Source: an uncultured Rheinheimera sp.
Lineage (GTDB): Bacteria; Pseudomonadota; Gammaproteobacteria; Enterobacterales; Alteromonadaceae
Reading direction: 5' to 3'
Assembly (NCBI GenBank): GCA_943913835.1
Contig: CALTZU010000090.1
Location: 1 to 14,055, forward strand
Length of the DNA stretch: 14,055 bases
Shown: positions 1 through 7,733 of the stretch, piece after piece
How positions within the stretch are numbered: the stretch's first letter is position 1
Layout: the number at the start of each line of letters is the position of its first letter
The notes under the pieces: model-generated
The model's input: the letters and a program-made list of their open reading frames with translations, nothing else
Database searches by the model: none
What the model was told of the DNA's origin: nothing
Translations under genes and position numbers: made by a program

Positions 1-18
1 ACGCGTTAAAATAAGCAT
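1..18 (-). CDS. csrA: Carbon storage regulator CsrA (first six codons only)
   Basis: The minus strand reads ATG CTT ATT TTA ACG CGT, giving MLILTR, which is the invariant N-terminus of CsrA (family start MLILTRRVGE). The rest lies beyond the window edge. A good Shine-Dalgarno AAGGAG sits at 25-30, six bases before the ATG. CsrA is a small dimeric RNA-binding protein that binds GGA motifs in mRNA leaders and controls translation and stability of carbon-metabolism, motility and biofilm messages. Placement downstream of alaS and lysC is the order known in Shewanella-like gammaproteobacteria, which strongly supports the call despite only six residues being visible. Confidence 0.88.
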
Positions 19-23
19 TCTTT

Positions 24-50
24 GCTCCTTTTGTATGATCCCAGCTTCCA
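24..50 (-). promoter_or_regulatory. csrA leader with GGA motifs (possible CsrA self-binding)
   Basis: Within 31 bases upstream of the csrA start, the minus strand carries three GGA triplets, with complements at 47-49, 39-41 and 26-28. The last lies inside the Shine-Dalgarno sequence. CsrA in E. coli represses its own translation by binding GGA sites in its leader, so this arrangement fits autoregulation. GGA is a short motif and one copy is expected in any ribosome binding site, so the call is tentative. Confidence 0.35.
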
Positions 51-95
51 ATGGTAACGCTTGTCATAAGCACACTGCGCATACCTGTCTGCCTT

Positions 96-125
96 ATGAT
101 AACTCAGCTGACAAATTTATGAAAA
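96..125 (-). promoter_or_regulatory. Likely sigma-70 promoter of csrA
   Basis: On the minus strand, TTTTCA (120-125) and TATCAT (96-101) are separated by 18 bases. The -10 matches the consensus at 5 of 6 positions and the -35 at 4 of 6. It lies just past the lysC stop and would give a csrA leader of roughly 70 bases. No terminator separates lysC from csrA, so read-through from the upstream operon is also likely. Assignment is by eye only. Confidence 0.4.
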
Positions 126-133
126 CCTTGAAC

Positions 134-1342
134 TTAATTAACTGAACTCAATAATGCAGAGTGTAAAGCCACTGCTACTTTATTCAATTCAGCTTCTGGT
201 AACACAATAGATAATTTAATTTCGGCACAACTGACAGCCACAGCCTGAACGGCTAAAAGCTGCAATTGTTCAAATACTGTCGCAGTAATGGCAGGATTTG
301 ATTTCAGCCCTATCCCTACTATAGATAACTTACCCAAAGACTTCCTGCTTTGAAGTGTAAAATTTTGCTTCTTTTTCAGTTCATTACAAATATCTTCTAC
401 GGCGTTCAGATCATTTTGACTCAAACTGAACTGCATCTGCACTAAACCGGATTGTGTGTACTCGACCTTTAACAGATCGGTTTCGATAGCTAAACGAGCG
501 AATTCCCTCAACAAGGCTAAATGCAATTCCTGAGTTAAATCACTCAGCTCCAGCCAGACCTCTCCAGTCTGACAGGCCAACCCTGTTACCGCTGGTACAC
601 TCATAGTCTGGTCCTCATAACATACTAAAGTTCCCTGATCAGGCCTGAAGCTGGATAACACTCGTACCGGCACCTGATGCATAGCTGCGTATTCGACAGA
701 GCGGGAGTGCAATACCTTGGCACCTAAACTGGCCAGCTCTAACATACTAGACGCATCAACATAAGGCAGCCGGAACGCATCAGCACAAATACGTGGATCC
801 ATACTGTAAATACCATCCACATCGGTAAATATCTGACACTCGTCGGCTTTTAAGGCTGCGGCTAAAGCCACTGCTGTGGTATCAGAACCACCACGGCCTA
901 AAGTGGTGATATTGCCTTCAATATCTCTGCCCTGAAAACCAGCGGCAATGACAATATGCCCCTGATCCAGCTCCTGCCACAAACGTTCGGTACCAACAGA
1001 TAAAATGCGGGCACGACTGAATTTATTGTCAGTCAGAATACCAATCTGGTCAGCCAGTAATGACACGGCCGGATGACCCCGTTTAATCAGCGCCATCGCC
1101 AGCAACGCTATACTGACCTGCTCACCGCTTGCTGCGAGCATATCCAGTTCACGGGTCGAGGGGCGACTGTCGATCTGGCGCGCCAGCCCAAGCAGCCTAT
1201 TGGTTTCACCTGCCATAGCAGAGACCACCACTACTACTTTGTGACCAGCATGCACAGTCTGAATCACCTGCTCTGCTACCGCCTCGATACGCTCGGGGGT
1301 ACCTACTGAGGTACCCCCGAATTTTTGTACATATAAAGCCAC
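134..1342 (-). CDS. lysC: Aspartate kinase (monofunctional LysC type)
   Basis: Phosphorylates L-aspartate with ATP to aspartyl-4-phosphate, the first step to lysine, threonine, methionine and diaminopimelate, in the cytoplasm. At 402 residues it is the usual size of the monofunctional enzyme, with no homoserine dehydrogenase domain. The N-terminal kinase domain (about 1-240) shows KFGGTSVG at residues 7-14, the TLGRGGSDTT nucleotide/aspartate motif, DVDGIYSMDPR, and LGAKVLHSRSVE. The C-terminal third should hold two ACT domains; the last part (SIVGIGLKSNPA and AEIKLSIVL) is recognisable, whereas the first ACT repeat is strongly diverged. The start is GTG at 1340-1342, chosen because MALYVQKFGGTSVG matches the family N-terminus exactly. 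It lies 6 bases after the alaS stop with only a weak ribosome binding site, so translation is probably coupled to alaS. An 11-bp inverted repeat covers its first codons. Confidence 0.93.
   Translation of the reverse strand: MALYVQKFGGTSVGTPERIEAVAEQVIQTVHAGHKVVVVVSAMAGETNRLLGLARQIDSRPSTRELDMLAASGEQVSIALLAMALIKRGHPAVSLLADQIGILTDNKFSRARILSVGTERLWQELDQGHIVIAAGFQGRDIEGNITTLGRGGSDTTAVALAAALKADECQIFTDVDGIYSMDPRICADAFRLPYVDASSMLELASLGAKVLHSRSVEYAAMHQVPVRVLSSFRPDQGTLVCYEDQTMSVPAVTGLACQTGEVWLELSDLTQELHLALLREFARLAIETDLLKVEYTQSGLVQMQFSLSQNDLNAVEDICNELKKKQNFTLQSRKSLGKLSIVGIGLKSNPAITATVFEQLQLLAVQAVAVSCAEIKLSIVLPEAELNKVAVALHSALLSSVN
1293..1320. repeat. Perfect 11-bp inverted repeat inside the start of lysC
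   Basis: TCGGGGGTACC at 1293-1303 and GGTACCCCCGA at 1310-1320 are perfect inverted copies around a 6-base loop. In lysC mRNA this would be a strong GC-rich hairpin beginning about 20 bases after the GTG start. On the plus strand it is followed at once by ATTTTTG, so it resembles a Rho-independent terminator for antisense transcription. The repeated GGTACC comes from the Gly-Thr pairs of the conserved GGTSVGT motif, so part of it is forced by the protein; the flanking GGG and CCC codon choices lengthen the stem. Confidence 0.6.
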
Positions 1343-1348
1343 TGAGCT

Positions 1349-3973
1349 TTACAGCTTAGCCGCAATATAGTCGGCAGCAGCTTTGAGCACGCCAGGTAAA
1401 GCGGCTACATCAGTGCCACCTGCCTGAGCTAGATCAGGCTTACCACCGCCTTTACCCCCTACTTGCTCTGCAGCCCAGCCAATCAGCTGACCCGCTTGTA
1501 CTTTGCCAGTTAAATCAGAGGTGACGCCGGCAATTAAACTGACTTTGCCATCAGCAGCTGTAGCCAACAACAAAATGCCTGAACCTAATTTGTTTTTCAG
1601 CTCATCGACCATAGTGCGGAAGGCTTTTGGATCAGCGCCTTTCAGCTCAGCAATCAGTACTTTTACGCCATTAATAAGCTGCACCTGCTCCAGCAAAGAA
1701 GCACCGGCAGCACTGGCGAGCTTAGCTTTTAATTGCTCCAGCTCTTTCTCTAATGCTTTGCGGCTGTCCATGGCTTGCTGTACTTTTTCAGCAATAGAGA
1801 AGATATCGCCTTTGAGCATCGAAGCCACAGTTTGAGCCTGTTGTTCCAGCTTATGCACAAAAGCTAAAGCGCCTTCGCCAGTCACAGCTTCGATACGACG
1901 AATACCTGCTGCTATACCGCTTTCGACCACAATTTTAAATAAGCCTATATCACCAGTGCGGGATACGTGAGTACCACCACAAAGTTCAATCGAGAAGTCG
2001 CCCATGCTCAGCACGCGCACTTCGTCATCGTATTTTTCACCAAACAGCGCCATAGCGCCTGCAGCTTTGGCATCGTCTACATTCATCAGACGGGTCAACA
2101 CTTCGTGGTTTTGTTGCACTTGCTCGTTAACCATCTGCTCAATACGGCGGATTTCATCCGCTTTAACTGCTTCAAAATGCGAGAAGTCAAAACGTAAACG
2201 CTCTGAACCCACTAAAGAACCTTTTTGCGTCACATGCTCACCCAACACAGTGCGCAGCGCGGCGTGTAATAAGTGGGTAGCTGAGTGGTTTTTACGAATA
2301 GCTTCACGACGGGCGTTATCAATGGCGGCATCGACTAAATCGCCAATAGCCAAAGCACCTTTTAAGCTGCCTTTATGGGCAAAAGCTTTACCTACTTTGA
2401 TGGTGTCAGCCACGGTAAATACCGCACCATTGGCTAACGTTAATACACCAGCATCACCACACTGGCCGCCGGATTCAGCATAAAACGGCGTTTGATCCAG
2501 GATCACCAGCGCTTGCTGACCATCGGTCAGTGCATTGACAGCATTGCCTTCGAGCAGAATTTCCACCACTTTGGCTTTGCCCTGAATCTGGGTGTAGCCA
2601 GTAAAGTCAGTGCATTGTGCTGAAGTTAAGGCCTGATTGTAATCGGCACCAAAGTTAGAGGCTTGTTGAGCACGTTTGCGCTGTGCTTCCATTGAGGCTT
2701 CAAAGCCTGGCTGATCCACAGTTAAACCACGCTCACGCGCCACATCGCTGGTTAAATCCAGCGGGAAACCGTAGGTATCATACAGCTTAAAGGCCACTTC
2801 GCCCGGGATCACTGTGCTGCCATTCAGTCCCGCTAACGCCTCTTCCAGTATCCCCAGACCACGCTCTAAGGTTTTACCAAACTGCTCTTCTTCTAATGCC
2901 AGCACTTTTTCAATTACGGCCTGTTTTTCAATCAGTTCTGGGTACGCTTCGCCCATTTGCTCCGCCAAAGCGCCAACTAACTTGCTGAAGAACACACCTT
3001 TAGCGCCCAGCTTATTGCCGTGACGGATAGCGCGACGAATAATACGGCGCAGCACATAACCACGGCCTTCGTTGGATGGCATCACACCATCAGCCACTAA
3101 AAACGAGCAGCTGCGAATATGGTCTGCGACTACACGTAACGATTTGTCGTTTAAGTCTTTTGCACCAGTGATTTCTGCAGTGGCTTTAATCAGCGCCGCA
3201 AAAGTATCAATTTCGTAGTTGCTGTGTACGTTTTGCAAAATAGCTGCAATACGTTCCAGGCCCATGCCTGTATCCACGCTTGGTTTTGGCAGAGTTTCCA
3301 TCCGGCCATCGGCGTGACGGTTAAACTGCATAAAGACGTTGTTCCAGATCTCAATAAAACGATCGCCATCTTCTTCTGGTGAACCCGGTGGGCCACCCCA
3401 GATGTGATCGCCGTGATCATAGAAAATCTCAGTACAAGGACCACAAGGGCCAGTGTCGCCCATAGCCCAGAAGTTATCCGAAGCATAAGGTGCGCCTTTG
3501 TTATCCCCAATACGGATAGCGCGCTCCACTGGCACACCAATCTCTTTGGTCCAGATATCAAAAGCTTCGTCGTCTGTAGCGTAGACTGTGATCCAAAGTT
3601 TTTCTTTTGGCAGCTTGACCACTTCAGTTAAAAATTCCCAGGCGTACTTGATCGCGTCCTGTTTGAAGTAGTCACCGAAGCTGAAGTTACCCAGCATTTC
3701 AAAGAAAGTATGGTGACGGGCTGTATAACCTACGTTTTCTAAATCGTTGTGTTTACCGCCGGCACGTAAACAACGCTGCGCTGTCACAGCACGGTTATAG
3801 CTACGTTTGTCCTGGCCTAAAAACACATCTTTAAACTGCACCATACCTGCGTTGGTGAAAAGTAAAGTGGGGTCATTGCCAGGGATCAGTGAACTGCTGC
3901 TAACTATTTGGTGGCCTTTGCTGGCAAAAAAGTCCAGGAAAGCGCGGCGAAGTTGTGCCGAAGTCATATACAT
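1349..3973 (-). CDS. alaS: Alanine--tRNA ligase
   Basis: Charges tRNA-Ala with alanine and clears mis-charged Ser/Gly-tRNA-Ala, in the cytoplasm. The 874 residues compare with 876 in E. coli, and similarity runs the full length. The class II catalytic core is at the N-terminus (SKGHQIVSSSSLIP, RCLRAGGKHNDLENVGYT, TFFEMLGNFSFGDYF, DTGMGLERIAA). The tRNA-recognition region follows with VLRRIIRRAIRHG. The editing domain has the zinc/catalytic sets NHSATHLLH (about 560-570) and CGGTH (about 660-670). A C-terminal oligomerisation/C-Ala region ends in GGKGGGKPDLAQAGG. The first ATG is chosen because a GAAGAG ribosome binding site, lying in the end of recX, is about six bases upstream; a second ATG is two codons on. 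It begins 3 bases after the recX stop. Confidence 0.98.
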   Translation of the reverse strand: MYMTSAQLRRAFLDFFASKGHQIVSSSSLIPGNDPTLLFTNAGMVQFKDVFLGQDKRSYNRAVTAQRCLRAGGKHNDLENVGYTARHHTFFEMLGNFSFGDYFKQDAIKYAWEFLTEVVKLPKEKLWITVYATDDEAFDIWTKEIGVPVERAIRIGDNKGAPYASDNFWAMGDTGPCGPCTEIFYDHGDHIWGGPPGSPEEDGDRFIEIWNNVFMQFNRHADGRMETLPKPSVDTGMGLERIAAILQNVHSNYEIDTFAALIKATAEITGAKDLNDKSLRVVADHIRSCSFLVADGVMPSNEGRGYVLRRIIRRAIRHGNKLGAKGVFFSKLVGALAEQMGEAYPELIEKQAVIEKVLALEEEQFGKTLERGLGILEEALAGLNGSTVIPGEVAFKLYDTYGFPLDLTSDVARERGLTVDQPGFEASMEAQRKRAQQASNFGADYNQALTSAQCTDFTGYTQIQGKAKVVEILLEGNAVNALTDGQQALVILDQTPFYAESGGQCGDAGVLTLANGAVFTVADTIKVGKAFAHKGSLKGALAIGDLVDAAIDNARREAIRKNHSATHLLHAALRTVLGEHVTQKGSLVGSERLRFDFSHFEAVKADEIRRIEQMVNEQVQQNHEVLTRLMNVDDAKAAGAMALFGEKYDDEVRVLSMGDFSIELCGGTHVSRTGDIGLFKIVVESGIAAGIRRIEAVTGEGALAFVHKLEQQAQTVASMLKGDIFSIAEKVQQAMDSRKALEKELEQLKAKLASAAGASLLEQVQLINGVKVLIAELKGADPKAFRTMVDELKNKLGSGILLLATAADGKVSLIAGVTSDLTGKVQAGQLIGWAAEQVGGKGGGKPDLAQAGGTDVAALPGVLKAAADYIAAKL

Positions 3974-3976
3974 ATC

Positions 3977-4462
3977 TTACTCTTCTTTAAGCTCTGCAAA
4001 TACAAGTTGGATGACGTCACTACCAAAGCCACGGCTTTGTAAGTAACGCATCCGTTTAAGTTTGTCCTGATAATCCACTATGGGTTTATCCGCATATTTT
4101 TTCCGATAGGCTGAAGTGGCGACCTCATACCAATCTATGTCTAATTCTTCCAGCAGTTGCTGTTGTAGTTCTTTTTTAATGCCCTGCTGCGCACAAAACT
4201 GGCTAATGTAAAACCATCCATAGCCTTTATGCAACTTTGCATTGAGCAGCATACGGGCATAACGTAACTCGTTTTGATAATCCCGTTGCTGCGCCCAGTC
4301 TAACAATTCTGTGATTTGTTCTGCCGAAGCACCTTTTTGCTTTAATTTTTGTTTCAGCTCCAGCGCGCTATATTCCCGCCGAGACAGCAATCCCAGCAGC
4401 CATTGTCGCAACTCCTGCTCTGTCAAAGGTTGAGGCTCTGACGATGGAAGCTGCTCAATCAT
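3977..4462 (-). CDS. recX: Regulatory protein RecX
   Basis: Modulates RecA, usually by capping or inhibiting growth of RecA filaments on single-stranded DNA. The 161 residues are close to the 166 of E. coli RecX, and the three-helix repeats are visible: LLSRREYSALELKQKLKQKG near residues 29-48, then a repeat with YARMLLNAKLHKGYGW, and a C-terminal repeat with KRMRYLQSRGFGSDVIQ. The ATG at 4460-4462 has GGAAG seven bases before it. It starts 2 bases after the stop of the upstream membrane-protein gene and ends 3 bases before alaS. The usual upstream partner recA is not here, which makes co-expression with RecA by simple read-through impossible at this locus. Confidence 0.93.
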   Translation of the reverse strand: MIEQLPSSEPQPLTEQELRQWLLGLLSRREYSALELKQKLKQKGASAEQITELLDWAQQRDYQNELRYARMLLNAKLHKGYGWFYISQFCAQQGIKKELQQQLLEELDIDWYEVATSAYRKKYADKPIVDYQDKLKRMRYLQSRGFGSDVIQLVFAELKEE

Positions 4463-4464
4463 TT

Positions 4465-5187
4465 TTATACTTCCAATACCGCAGGTGCTGAATTATCCAA
4501 CTGCAAGGCAAAAAACGCGCTGAAGGACAAAAAGAACGCCACTTGCAGCAGCGGAACTATGACAATAAAAGCAAAACCCAAAGTCACAACACCTAACATA
4601 CCTAAGCCAACTGATAAAATACCAAATAAAGTTAAGGCGCCGACATTACGCCAGCAAGCGGTCAGACTGGCGGTTAAAATTGCCTGTAAACGTTGCTCAT
4701 TAAGGAAGTAGGCAATAGCAACTGCATAAGCAAATAACATAAAGACTAAACTAAGGACTGCAGCGAGCAAAAACATGGTGACAGGGTCTACCACACCAGC
4801 CTGAGTTTGTTCCATCATCTGAGCAGCCAACAACATCAGCGGAATATTGGCCAGCAAGTTGGCTCCGGCCAGCCGGATGAAAGTGCGACGATACCGTTCT
4901 TCTTTAAACACGCTAAAAAGTAATTGAAAATTCACAGTTTGTTGTTGCTGCAACAGTACTATGGTTTTATAAAAACCTGCAGTGAGAAATGGATTCGCCA
5001 GCACCAGAATCACGCCAAGAACAGGATGCAACTGCGCCACTAAACTGAGTACAGTGGTAAAAGCCACCATAGCAATCAAAGTCGAAGGCGCCTGGCGGAA
5101 TAATTCCCATGCTTTAGTCAGCCATGACAAAGCTGCCTGCATAGGCACCCGGCGTATAATAAGTTTTACCTGCACTTTCTGATCCAC
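4465..5187 (-). CDS. Integral membrane protein, BPSS1780-like family
   Basis: Function unknown. The protein has about six hydrophobic segments: two in the first 90 residues around LIAMVAFTTVLSLVAQL and LGVILVLANPFLTAGFY, two in the middle, and a long hydrophobic tail near LGMLGVVTLGFAFIVIVPLL. The opening RRVP, then a W-x-F-R-x-P segment, followed by a central loop with FSVFKEE, resembles the BPSS1780 family of uncharacterised proteobacterial membrane proteins; this is from memory and moderately sure. I prefer the GTG at 5185-5187 (240 residues), because GAAGGG lies nine bases ahead of it. The longer reading from GTG at 5206-5208 (247 residues) has no ribosome binding site. It ends 2 bases before recX and is probably the first gene of that operon. 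Confidence 0.72.
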   Translation of the reverse strand: MDQKVQVKLIIRRVPMQAALSWLTKAWELFRQAPSTLIAMVAFTTVLSLVAQLHPVLGVILVLANPFLTAGFYKTIVLLQQQQTVNFQLLFSVFKEERYRRTFIRLAGANLLANIPLMLLAAQMMEQTQAGVVDPVTMFLLAAVLSLVFMLFAYAVAIAYFLNEQRLQAILTASLTACWRNVGALTLFGILSVGLGMLGVVTLGFAFIVIVPLLQVAFFLSFSAFFALQLDNSAPAVLEV

Positions 5188-5352
5188 GAACTTCAACCCT
5201 TCTTTCACTTCGGCAGCCGCAACTCTGATAGTTACGAAATGAAGCGTATCTTACTGCAAAAGCAGGCTGACTAAGAATAGCTGACGCAGAAAAAGACGGT
5301 TAAGGCTGCGGATTAACCTGCTTGGAAGCGAAAAGCTGTAGGTGCTGCGGCA

Positions 5353-5384
5353 GAAAAACAAAAGGCGGCCCTTAAAGACCGCCT
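5353..5384 (-). terminator. Rho-independent terminator of the S46 peptidase gene
   Basis: On the minus strand AGGCGGTC and GGCCGCCT form an 8-bp stem (one G-T pair) around a TTTAAG loop (5363-5384), followed by TTTTGTTTTT. It begins 8 bases past the peptidase stop codon. It separates the peptidase transcript from the membrane protein-recX-alaS operon downstream. Confidence 0.88.
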
Positions 5385-5392
5385 CTGTCAGT

Positions 5393-7555
5393 TTACTCTT
5401 TGACAATATCCATTTCTTTTAAAAGATTAGTCGCACCATCCACTTTCTCCATTTGCCACAGCATATAACGGCTGTCGACATGGATAGAGCGATTGGTTGC
5501 AGGGTCATAGTCCCAATTGCCGATAATACCCTCAATCACGCCATCAAATAACAAACCAACTAACTCAGCCTTGCCGTTTAGCGTTGGAGATCCTGAGTTC
5601 CCACCTGTAGTATCAACAGTGCTTAAGAAGTTAACCGGCAAGTTGTTATAGACAGCATCTTTATAGATGCCAAAGTCTCCCTTTTTCAACGCGTCGATCT
5701 GAGCTGGCGGCGCATCAAAAGGGTCTACCCCAGTTTGTTTCTGCAAAATACCAGCTGCGGTAGTAAATGGCTGATAGGACACTGCATCTTTTGGCTGATA
5801 GCCTTTGATAGAACCATAAGTAACACGCAAAGTGCTGTTAGCGTCTGCGTACACTGGCTTACCGTTAGCTTTGTTAAAAGCAATGATGGCTTCCATCACC
5901 TGAGGACGAGCCACAGCCAGCTTACCTTTGTGTTCTTTATCCGCGTTTTCCAAAGCAAGATCTGTTTCATACATAGCCACAGCGTATTGAATTAGCGGAT
6001 CGTCACTGGCCTTAAACTCCTCGACTGATTTACCCATCCAGGCGAGACGCTCTACTTCATCAGACAGTTTAGTAGCCTGATAAAGTCCTTCGAGTTTAGT
6101 GCGCAGCGCTGCCAGATCCAGCTCACCAGAACCTATACCAAAATAAGCATCCAGAGCAGATAAGCGCTGTTTAGCCGGTAATTTGGCGTAGTGCTGCAGG
6201 AAATGCAGCATCAGCTCTTGTTCCACTTTGGCATCAAAGCTGCGGGATAAACGCTTCATACTGGCAGAAAAGCGTTCTAAATCACGCTGTTGGTAACCCA
6301 TTTCCCGCTCTGCATCTGGCTTTTGCTGCTCATGAGCTAAGCGGTATAACCTTTTAGCGGTGTTAAATAGCTGACCATAATTCAAATAACCTAAAATCAG
6401 ATCCCGTTGTTGATTCTGCTGCTCTTCTGCAAGCAACTGTTGCAGATTACGTACTGCAGGAGCATATTTGGCCTGACGAGCCGGGCTGGATTTAATCCAC
6501 AGATTCAGTGCTTTATCAAATTGATTTTTACGCAGCTGGGTGTCGCCCTTTTGGTAGCTTGCGATCATGCCTTCGAAGTTCTTAGCGTAATTCGCTAAAG
6601 ATGCCAGAATACTCTCGTATTTAATACGAGCCTCAGAGCCTTCAGCTGAATGCTGTTTAATCACAGCTATAGCTTCTTCACGGTAGGCTTTGGATAAAGG
6701 CAATACCTGGGTGAACTGATTTTCAACTTCTGCAGCAGTATTGTACCTGTTGGTTCGGCCCGGATAACCAATCACCATGACAAAATCATTTTCTTTCAGT
6801 GGTTTAGCAGATACTTTTAAATAAGATGGCGGTGTAAAAGGCACATTATCTGCGCTGAAATCAGCAGGTTGTCCATCTTTGCCAACATAAGCGCGGTAAA
6901 AGGAATAATCGCCTGTGTGGCGCGGCCACATCCAGTTGTCGATATCGCCACCAAATTTACCTATGCCTGATGCGGGTGCATGCACTAAACGCACATCGCG
7001 AATTTCCATCTGTTTGATCAGGTAATACTCTAAGCCACCATGAAAACTGTAGACATCACAACGATAACCAGGAGTCTCGCAAGCGGCGATTTGCTCTTTG
7101 CGCAGCTCATCAATACGGTCAAAGCGAGCTTTGCCCTTGAGTTGTGGAGTCAATTCCTGATTAATTTGCGGCGTGATATTGGTCACTTCCTGAGTTACAA
7201 ATATTTTAGAACCCGGCGCAGCAGGTAATTCTTCGTCTAATTCTTTGGCTAAAAAGCCTTTGGCCAGCAAATTATTTGCCGCAGTGCTGTTGTGTTGAAT
7301 GCTGCCATAAGCACAGTGATGGTTGGTGACCACCAGACCCTGATTAGATACAAATGACGCTGTGCAACCGCCTAAACTAATCACGGCATTCATAGGAAAA
7401 GCCGTGAGCTGGACAATACTTTTGGCATCAATTTCTAAACCTTTTTCTTTGAGGAGTTGTTCAAGTTCAGGTAATTGATGAGGTTGCCACATCCCTTCTT
7501 CAGCATGGGCAAATGTGGCGAAGGACAAAGCCAACGCAAGCAGAGTTTTTTTCAT
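5393..7555 (-). CDS. S46 family dipeptidyl peptidase, DPP7-like, secreted
   Basis: A serine exopeptidase that releases dipeptides from peptide N-termini, probably in the periplasm, feeding peptide uptake. Numbered from the chosen ATG it has 720 residues, the normal family size. MKKTLLALALSFATFAHA is a signal peptide with cleavage after AHA. The chymotrypsin-type triad is visible: His80 in TNHHCAYG, Asp206 in GGDIDNW, and Ser654 in GGNSGSP. The residue 18 after the serine is Gly672. In Porphyromonas gingivalis that position is Gly in DPP7 (hydrophobic P1) and Arg in DPP11 (acidic P1), so a DPP7-like preference is inferred. The ATG at 7553-7555 has AAGGA eight bases upstream; the ATG six codons earlier has no ribosome binding site and would spoil the signal peptide. 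The gene is single and terminated, divergent from yqhA. Confidence 0.92.
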   Translation of the reverse strand: MKKTLLALALSFATFAHAEEGMWQPHQLPELEQLLKEKGLEIDAKSIVQLTAFPMNAVISLGGCTASFVSNQGLVVTNHHCAYGSIQHNSTAANNLLAKGFLAKELDEELPAAPGSKIFVTQEVTNITPQINQELTPQLKGKARFDRIDELRKEQIAACETPGYRCDVYSFHGGLEYYLIKQMEIRDVRLVHAPASGIGKFGGDIDNWMWPRHTGDYSFYRAYVGKDGQPADFSADNVPFTPPSYLKVSAKPLKENDFVMVIGYPGRTNRYNTAAEVENQFTQVLPLSKAYREEAIAVIKQHSAEGSEARIKYESILASLANYAKNFEGMIASYQKGDTQLRKNQFDKALNLWIKSSPARQAKYAPAVRNLQQLLAEEQQNQQRDLILGYLNYGQLFNTAKRLYRLAHEQQKPDAEREMGYQQRDLERFSASMKRLSRSFDAKVEQELMLHFLQHYAKLPAKQRLSALDAYFGIGSGELDLAALRTKLEGLYQATKLSDEVERLAWMGKSVEEFKASDDPLIQYAVAMYETDLALENADKEHKGKLAVARPQVMEAIIAFNKANGKPVYADANSTLRVTYGSIKGYQPKDAVSYQPFTTAAGILQKQTGVDPFDAPPAQIDALKKGDFGIYKDAVYNNLPVNFLSTVDTTGGNSGSPTLNGKAELVGLLFDGVIEGIIGNWDYDPATNRSIHVDSRYMLWQMEKVDGATNLLKEMDIVKE

Positions 7556-7677
7556 TTGGAAATTCCTTGGCATAGAGGCCCAGATAAACTAACAGCTCAA
7601 GAGCGCAGTGCTGATGCTGTTGCGGGTAACGGTGCTCATTGTGCGATATTTTGCAGCAAAGTAAAACGGCCAGAGGC

Positions 7678-7706
7678 TTGAATTTCTGTACTATTTGCCC
7701 CATAAA
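7678..7706 (+). promoter_or_regulatory. Possible sigma-70 promoter of yqhA
   Basis: TTGAAT (7678-7683) and CATAAA (7701-7706) are 17 bases apart, each matching the consensus at 4 of 6 positions, and end 27 bases before the yqhA ATG. The rest of the divergent region 7556-7733 must also hold the peptidase promoter on the other strand, but no convincing -35/-10 pair was found for it. Confidence 0.35.
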
Positions 7707-7733
7707 CTGAAGTCTCATATTCAAGGAGCAGTA

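Noticed and set aside
1304..1330. Reading the lysC hairpin as a true terminator of a plus-strand gene
   Set aside because: No plus-strand gene ends there, and the sequence is explained mainly by codons of the conserved GGTSVGT motif, so it is reported only as a repeat.
2004..2483. 159-codon open frame on the plus strand
   Set aside because: It lies wholly inside alaS on the opposite strand, has serine/alanine-rich composition typical of reverse-frame reading, and has no recognisable family or ribosome binding site.
5209..5352. Search for a recA remnant or small gene upstream of the membrane protein
   Set aside because: No reading frame with RecA-like residues or a supported small gene was seen; a TTGCAG with poorly spaced -10 candidates was too weak to call a promoter.
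7695..7733. 13-codon N-terminal extension of YqhA
   Set aside because: E. coli YqhA begins at the equivalent of the ATG at 7734, which alone has an AAGGAG at the right distance.
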